From contig NZ_CP004078.1 of NCBI RefSeq assembly GCF_000612505.1, positions 2,282,001 to 2,346,000 of the forward strand: 64,000 nucleotides of DNA, given 5' to 3'. Source of the stretch: Paenibacillus sabinae T27. Its GTDB lineage: Bacteria > Bacillota > Bacilli > Paenibacillales > Paenibacillaceae. Below the pieces are notes generated by a model. That model was given only the letters and a program-made list of their open reading frames with translations, had not been told where the DNA came from and did not search any database. How positions within the stretch are numbered: position 1 is the first letter of the stretch; each line of letters opens with the position of its first letter. The position numbers and the translations under genes are program-made. Shown one piece after another: positions 59,504-64,000 of the stretch.

Positions 59504-59539
59504 AGGCTGTGTTCATCGGCATTGCGATGAACACAGCCT
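59504..59539. other. Perfect 14-bp inverted repeat without T-run
   Basis: AGGCTGTGTTCATC and GATGAACACAGCCT are perfect complements around an 8-base loop, between the small SOS gene and the convergent AraC-type regulator gene. No poly-T on either side; it may be a weak bidirectional terminator or small repeat. Confidence 0.7.
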
Positions 59540-59567
59540 AAGGACAGCAGACGAAGGGGACGGGGGC

Positions 59568-61199
59568 TTAGAGGATGGAGCGCTCTTTATGGTTCAGATA
59601 TTTTTCCTGATACTCGCCCGGAGGCATATGGTGAAATTGTTTAAACACATGAGAAAAATGTTTAACGCTGACGTAACCGACCTTCTCCGAAACGTCGTAT
59701 ACTTTCATGGCCGGGCTGGCCTTGAGCAGCTTTGCCGCCTGCTCCATCCGGACCCGGGTCAGGAATTTGATATACGGCTCCTGCATCGTTTTGTGAAAGA
59801 TGCTGCTTAAATAGCCCGGAGAAATTCCTATCTTTTCGGCGAGGAGGGCAAGGCTTAACGGCTCCGCGTAGTGGGAGTAGATATAAGTTCTGACCCGGCT
59901 GACGATGTCCTGTTCATTCTCGTGGACAGGCTCTTCCGGGCCGCCTCTGGTCAGGCAATGAAAGATTTCCTGAAACAGCCCGAGCACAGCTTGTATGGAG
60001 AGTCCGGACGGATTGCCGGGCATCTGCCGTAGATGCTGGTAGGCGCTTTCCGCGAATCCGCCCTGACGTTCCAAAGGTCCGTTCGCAAGCTGTCTTAGCA
60101 GGTGAAGTCCGAACTTCAAGACATGAACGGAGCCAATATGCGGCAGACTTTCAAAATAACGCTTCACCGCCATCAAAAAGGCGGCCTCATTCCGATCCGG
60201 GACGGCCAATTGCACGGTGGCCATCGTCTGCTCAAGCATGGAGAGACACTGAGGGAGAACGCCGCCGTTTCGTTCATTGAACAGAAGAGGCTCTTCCGAG
60301 AATAGGCAGCGGCCATGAGTTTCAATGGCTTTGGCATGGGAGTACTGCAGATGAAACAGCTCGGATTCCAAGGTTCCGAGGGCGCCGGAGACGGTAATTC
60401 CGGTATTGGCCAGCATGGCTGAAGCGACTTTATCATAGAGTAAGCGGCACTTATGCTCAATATCGTTCTTGTCTTCGCCCGTCACCAGCACGCAGGTGTG
60501 CTGATCTTCGTCCAGGAAGACGAACCCGAAGCCGCATGCTTCGGACAGCTCGCCCGTCATTTGATGAAGAATAAAACGGAAGACGGGGAAGTCGCTGTAA
60601 GGCATCCCTTTTTGGGCAAGCCGGTCTTCATCGAGATCCAGCACCATAATAAGGCCTTCGGTTTCAATCAGCTGCACCTTCAGGCGGAAGACAAGGGGAT
60701 AGAGGGCCTTAATCTCCACGCGGTTTTCGCTTACAAGGGCCTTCAGGAATTGTCTGACGACCTGCGCCTGGCTTTCCTTGGAGACCTTCCCCATAGCCCG
60801 GGCGGCAAGCTCGTCATGGAATTTGCGGTCCAGCTGTGCGGTGACCTGCGTCAGGGCTTCGGCCAATTCATCTTGAACTACGGGCTTCAGCAAGTAGTTC
60901 TGCACCCCGAAGCGGAGAGCATCCCGGGCAAGCGAGAATTCATCAAAGCCGGACAGAATCAGAATAATGGGCGGATTATCCGATCGGGCCAGCCGTCCGC
61001 ACAGCTCGAGTCCGTCAACAACCGGCATTTTAATATCGGTGATGACCAGATGAACCCGTATGCTCTGCAGCATTTCCCAGGCTTCCTGCCCGTCCATGGC
61101 TTCTCCCGCAACCTCCCAATCGGGATGATTCGAGGTGATATGCAATTTCAAATATTCGCGCACGAGCGGTTCATCATCGACAATCAGCACTTTATACAT
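59568..61199 (-). CDS. Response regulator with AraC-type DNA-binding domain (YesN-like)
   Basis: 543 residues from ATG 61199, eight bases after GGAAGGAG. Receiver domain: KVLIVDDEPLVREYL, acceptor Asp in LVITDIKMPVVDGLEL, Lys in YLLKPVVQDE. A long middle domain (about 140-430) without motif, then the two helix-turn-helix motifs of AraC proteins (LSLALLAEKIGISPGYLSSIFHK and YDVSEKVGYVSVKHFSHVFKQ). Its start overlaps the kinase gene by 8 bp, the same overlap as in the pair at 10524-13560. It likely controls the sugar-binding-protein operon starting at 63224. Confidence 0.93.
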   Translation of the reverse strand: MYKVLIVDDEPLVREYLKLHITSNHPDWEVAGEAMDGQEAWEMLQSIRVHLVITDIKMPVVDGLELCGRLARSDNPPIILILSGFDEFSLARDALRFGVQNYLLKPVVQDELAEALTQVTAQLDRKFHDELAARAMGKVSKESQAQVVRQFLKALVSENRVEIKALYPLVFRLKVQLIETEGLIMVLDLDEDRLAQKGMPYSDFPVFRFILHQMTGELSEACGFGFVFLDEDQHTCVLVTGEDKNDIEHKCRLLYDKVASAMLANTGITVSGALGTLESELFHLQYSHAKAIETHGRCLFSEEPLLFNERNGGVLPQCLSMLEQTMATVQLAVPDRNEAAFLMAVKRYFESLPHIGSVHVLKFGLHLLRQLANGPLERQGGFAESAYQHLRQMPGNPSGLSIQAVLGLFQEIFHCLTRGGPEEPVHENEQDIVSRVRTYIYSHYAEPLSLALLAEKIGISPGYLSSIFHKTMQEPYIKFLTRVRMEQAAKLLKASPAMKVYDVSEKVGYVSVKHFSHVFKQFHHMPPGEYQEKYLNHKERSIL

Positions 61200-63039
61200 C
61201 CGCGACGCTCCTTCCAAATCCGGCTTCCGGCAATCGTACATATACGGCGGTTCCCTGTCCCTGCACGCTGTCGACTTGAAGTCCATACCCGGAACCGTAT
61301 TTTAGCTTGATCCGTTTATTCACGTTTAGCAGACCGATGCCGGTTCCTGCCCGGATGCCGTCCGCGTCCGAATCTCCGGCAGCTGGATGATCCGGCCGGG
61401 CCCGCTCGAGCTTGTCACGGAGCTTCTGCAGCGTTTCAGCGCTCATTCCCTGCCCGCTGTCCCGGATCGTGAACAATACCTCGCCGCGCGCGGTCTTTTC
61501 GCCCGAAATCCGAATACTGGTCTTTTCCCGTTTGGCTTCGCAGCCGTGAATCACTGCGTTCTCGGCAATCGGCTGAAACAGCAGGGCGGGGATGGGCATG
61601 TCATACAAGGCGGGGTCGACCTGCAGCTCGTACTCCAGTCTGCCTTCGTAGCGGCTGCTTTGGATGCTTAAGAAAGCTTTAAGGAGATCCAGTTCCTTCT
61701 GCAGCGGAATGTCCTTATCCATCCGGGTCATGCCGCGAAGCATGCTGCTTAGTTTATGGAGATGGTCGATGGCCTTGTCCTGCTTCCCGGTCTGCATCTG
61801 CATCGATATCATATTCAGCGTATTGAACAGAAAATGGGGGCGGATCTGATTGTACAGAGCCTGTACCTGGGCTTCTTTCTGGAGCAGCTCCGTTTCGTAT
61901 ACCTGCTTCACGAGCTGCGTATTTTCCTCCAGCATTTCGTTGACTCTGGCGACCAGGCCGTTAAAGGAGGTGCCGAGATATCCGATCTCATCATTCCGGT
62001 GCGCGGGAAAAGAGACCTGCAAATTCCCCTGCTCCACCTCCCGCATCAATTTCACGATATTCAGCAGTGGAGCCAGGAAACGGCGGACAAAGAAATACAT
62101 CAGGACAAACGCGAGCAGCGAGCAGGCCATTGCGATGAAGAAGCCGAAGTTCCTCGTTTCCGTCGCTTTTTGATTCAGTTCCTTGACGGAGCTTACGGCG
62201 ACGATTGTCCAGTTGGAACGCGGGAGCTGCGTCGAATTGAGCAGGTAGGAGGTGCCGTTCTGATCAATCATCATCGTCGGTTTCCCGCCCGCTTTGACTT
62301 GATTGAACAAGGATACAGCGTTTAGCCGATCCGTACTCCGGTAGATCACGTTGCGGTTGTTGTCCAGAATAAACAAGCCTCCGCCCGAGCCCATATCGAC
62401 CTTGTTGCAAATGACGGCGATGCCGTTATAGTTGGCATCCACCTTGATGGCCCCGAGTATTTTCTCCGTATCCCGGGTGCTCCGAAGCTGCTTCACGATG
62501 GAAAATACTTTGGGACCGCCGTTTTTCACCATCTGCTGCGTATGCGTAGGCACAAAGATGGAGTCCTGCGTATTCATCGCCTGTTTATACCAATCGAATT
62601 CCTGAAACCGGCTGTCGTAGTCCACGCTGATGGGCATGCGTCCGACCGTATAAATTTCATCCGTCAAAATAAAGACCCGGTTAATATCTTTCCGTGGATA
62701 AATCATCATCTCTTCGAGATAATTGTCAATGAAGCGGCGTTTTTTCAGCTGGGCCAGCTGGGAATCCTGCACATCTTCCTCGAGAGTCTGCATCACGCCA
62801 TCGTTCATATAGGGCGACAGGGTAAGGCGGAACAGATCATCCAGATAGGTGTCGATATTATAGGAGACCTGGGCGATAATTTGCTGTACCTGCTCGGAGG
62901 ATTGCTGTTCAAAGTCCATCGTGTACTTGGAGTAGGACAGGATAGAGGCTAGAAAGACCGAGCCCAGAATGAACAATACGGAGAAAAAGAGCAGTTTTTT
63001 CTTGATACTCCAATATCTGTAGCGCTTCCATTTGTACAT
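61192..63039 (-). CDS. Sensor histidine kinase, YesM-type
   Basis: 615 residues from ATG 63039 after GGGGGGAG. Membrane helix about 18-38, extracellular Cache-like sensor about 39-300 (SPYMNDGVMQTLEEDVQDSQ, TDEIYTVGRMPISVDYDSRFQEFDWYKQAM, VDANYNGIAVICNKVDMGSGGGLFILD), second helix about 304-326, HAMP, His_kinase domain with the acceptor His in IRPHFLFNTLNMIS, and ATPase with IAENAVIHG, DSGQGM and GIGLLNVNKRIKLKYG. Pairs with the AraC-type regulator. Divergent from a sugar-type binding-protein gene, so it probably senses a carbohydrate. Confidence 0.93.
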   Translation of the reverse strand: MYKWKRYRYWSIKKKLLFFSVLFILGSVFLASILSYSKYTMDFEQQSSEQVQQIIAQVSYNIDTYLDDLFRLTLSPYMNDGVMQTLEEDVQDSQLAQLKKRRFIDNYLEEMMIYPRKDINRVFILTDEIYTVGRMPISVDYDSRFQEFDWYKQAMNTQDSIFVPTHTQQMVKNGGPKVFSIVKQLRSTRDTEKILGAIKVDANYNGIAVICNKVDMGSGGGLFILDNNRNVIYRSTDRLNAVSLFNQVKAGGKPTMMIDQNGTSYLLNSTQLPRSNWTIVAVSSVKELNQKATETRNFGFFIAMACSLLAFVLMYFFVRRFLAPLLNIVKLMREVEQGNLQVSFPAHRNDEIGYLGTSFNGLVARVNEMLEENTQLVKQVYETELLQKEAQVQALYNQIRPHFLFNTLNMISMQMQTGKQDKAIDHLHKLSSMLRGMTRMDKDIPLQKELDLLKAFLSIQSSRYEGRLEYELQVDPALYDMPIPALLFQPIAENAVIHGCEAKREKTSIRISGEKTARGEVLFTIRDSGQGMSAETLQKLRDKLERARPDHPAAGDSDADGIRAGTGIGLLNVNKRIKLKYGSGYGLQVDSVQGQGTAVYVRLPEAGFGRSVADV

Positions 63040-63223
63040 ATTCACTCCCCCCAAGATCAGTGTAGCGATTTATTGTATGCGCTTCAATTCGTTTTTCGGG
63101 GATCTGCAAAAATCGCACCTTTGTGTAAAAATGCGGTGTTTTGCGGCCGGGGATTCCCCCTTATGATGAAACTGTAACAGGGAACACAATCATAGGAACA
63201 GCCAACAAAGGGAGGAGTCAATC

Positions 63224-64000
63224 ATGAGAAAAAAGAAACTGGGGCTGCTGCTTACAGGCGTGATGATGGTCGGTTTATTGGCAGGCTGCGGCGGGAAGAA
63301 CGCAGATTCGCCAAGCCCAAGCGGTACTGCTGCGGGCACGGTTCAGGAAACGGCCCCCAAAGAAACCGTGAAACTGAAGTTTTTTACCGGAAAAGTGGAG
63401 ACGGTCGACTTAATGAACACCCTGATCCAGAAGTTCAATTCGGAAAATCCGGGGATCGAGGTGGAGCAGGAATACCAAAAGGACGCAAGCAATGTCATTA
63501 AAGTGAAATTTGCTTCCGGCGACATTCCCGACATCACCACAGTGGTAGAGCAGGATTATATCGACCAGGGCAAATACCTGGATCTTTCAAATGAGCCGTT
63601 CTGGCCGAGAGTGCTGCCTGCGGTCAAAGAGCTGTCGACGGATGTAAAGAGCGGCAAACAGTATCAGGTGGCGACGAACGTGACGATGGCCGGCATTTTT
63701 TATAACAAAAAAATATTCCAGGAGCTGGGCCTGAAGGAAGCGCTGACCTGGGACGAGTTTAAGGCGAATCTGCAGGCGATCAAGGACAAAAAGCCGGATG
63801 TAACGCCGCTGTTTATCGCCGGAAGGGATTCCTGGACGCTTGGACATCTGATCGAGTTCCTGGCTCACGGGATCATCAAGCAGGATTTGGGTGTAAAAAG
63901 CGCCCGGGAAGCCTTCATCAACAATGAATCGGATAAATTGAAATTTGATCAGGAGAACGGCCCGATTGACACCTTCGCGAAACGTCTGTTGGAGCTGCAA
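63224..64000 (+). CDS. ABC transporter sugar-type substrate-binding lipoprotein (3'-partial)
   Basis: The first 259 codons of a frame still open at the window end. ATG 63224 follows GGGAGGAG. Lipoprotein signal with lipobox LLAGC, Cys22. The mature part is a family-1 solute-binding protein: VKLKFFTGKVETVDLMNTLIQKFNSENPGIEVEQEY, IPDITTVVEQDYIDQGKYLDLSN, MAGIFYNKKIFQELGLKEALTWDEFKANLQAIK and a GRDSWTLGHLIEFLAHG segment. It is the usual first gene of a carbohydrate importer, with permeases expected beyond the window. The divergent YesM/YesN pair likely regulates it. Confidence 0.9.
   Translation, partial: MRKKKLGLLLTGVMMVGLLAGCGGKNADSPSPSGTAAGTVQETAPKETVKLKFFTGKVETVDLMNTLIQKFNSENPGIEVEQEYQKDASNVIKVKFASGDIPDITTVVEQDYIDQGKYLDLSNEPFWPRVLPAVKELSTDVKSGKQYQVATNVTMAGIFYNKKIFQELGLKEALTWDEFKANLQAIKDKKPDVTPLFIAGRDSWTLGHLIEFLAHGIIKQDLGVKSAREAFINNESDKLKFDQENGPIDTFAKRLLELQ

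Noticed and set aside
1..64000. CRISPR arrays, rRNA/tRNA genes, prophage or plasmid origin
   Set aside because: Read through for repeats with regular spacing, rRNA/tRNA-like sequence and phage structural genes; none found by eye.

Overview
The window looks like chromosome of a Paenibacillus-type Firmicute of moderate G+C. Pointers are strong AGGAGG-type ribosome sites, many TTG/GTG starts, a tryptophan T-box leader, Bacillus-type LexA boxes (CGAAC-N4-GTTC), Amj, an IseA-like domain, two YesM/YesN-type sensor/AraC-regulator pairs and UvrX-type polymerase. I see no rRNA, tRNA, CRISPR array or prophage; one transposon of the IS605/IS1341 (TnpB-only) type is present. The species is inference, not read directly.

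Region by region: 1-3.5 kb holds a sugar-acid group (KduD-like SDR, cut by the window edge; 2-hydroxyacid dehydrogenase; 6-phosphogluconate dehydrogenase). 3.6-6.2 kb is a four-gene two-component cassette with His/Met-rich small proteins, perhaps metal sensing. 6.3-8.8 kb is the 5-oxoprolinase operon pxpBCA. 8.8-10.4 kb has a spermidine-synthase-like gene and two tiny hydrophilic genes. 10.5-20.1 kb is a YesM/AraC two-component system followed by an AfuA/FbpA-like ABC transporter, a second membrane-anchored binding protein and a PP2C-like phosphatase. 20.2-23.7 kb has a CmpB-like membrane protein, Amj flippase, an SDR, a DUF4265-like protein and signal peptidase I. 23.7-26.4 kb contains trpS under a T-box plus a Trp-rich leader ORF, then an EamA exporter behind a leader-peptide/terminator arrangement. 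26.5-30.4 kb has an IseA-like secreted protein, a YhfP-type reductase with a divergent TetR regulator, and a lipoprotein. 30.4-33.4 kb is an SgrR-like gene carrying a collagen-like insert, beheaded next to a TnpB transposon. 33.4-51.5 kb is mostly housekeeping: membrane proteins, cysK, an EFR1 ferredoxin, nadE, DoxX, LysR, an ABC exporter pair, nitroreductase, GDSL esterase, phosphoesterase, map, YbaK, Rrf2 regulator, MBL hydrolase. 51.7-57.1 kb has transporters (NhaP-type antiporter, ThrE pair, MATE) and an acetyltransferase. 57.2-59.4 kb is an SOS divergon. 59.5-64 kb is a second YesM/YesN pair with a divergent sugar-binding lipoprotein running off the window.

The strongest candidate for something undescribed is a roughly 190-230 bp intergenic element present twice (701-929 and 13580-13769). 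Its two copies differ in ways that keep an 11-bp long-range stem and a small hairpin intact, and differ in length only by a hairpin insert. This is the behaviour of a structured RNA, and I cannot assign it to a named family. Other items for a second look are the Trp-rich ORF overlapping trpS, the MRTIEERMHPVS leader ahead of the exporter, the SOS divergon with LexA boxes inside both promoter spacers, the collagen-like SgrR fragment and the His/Met-rich sensor cassette.
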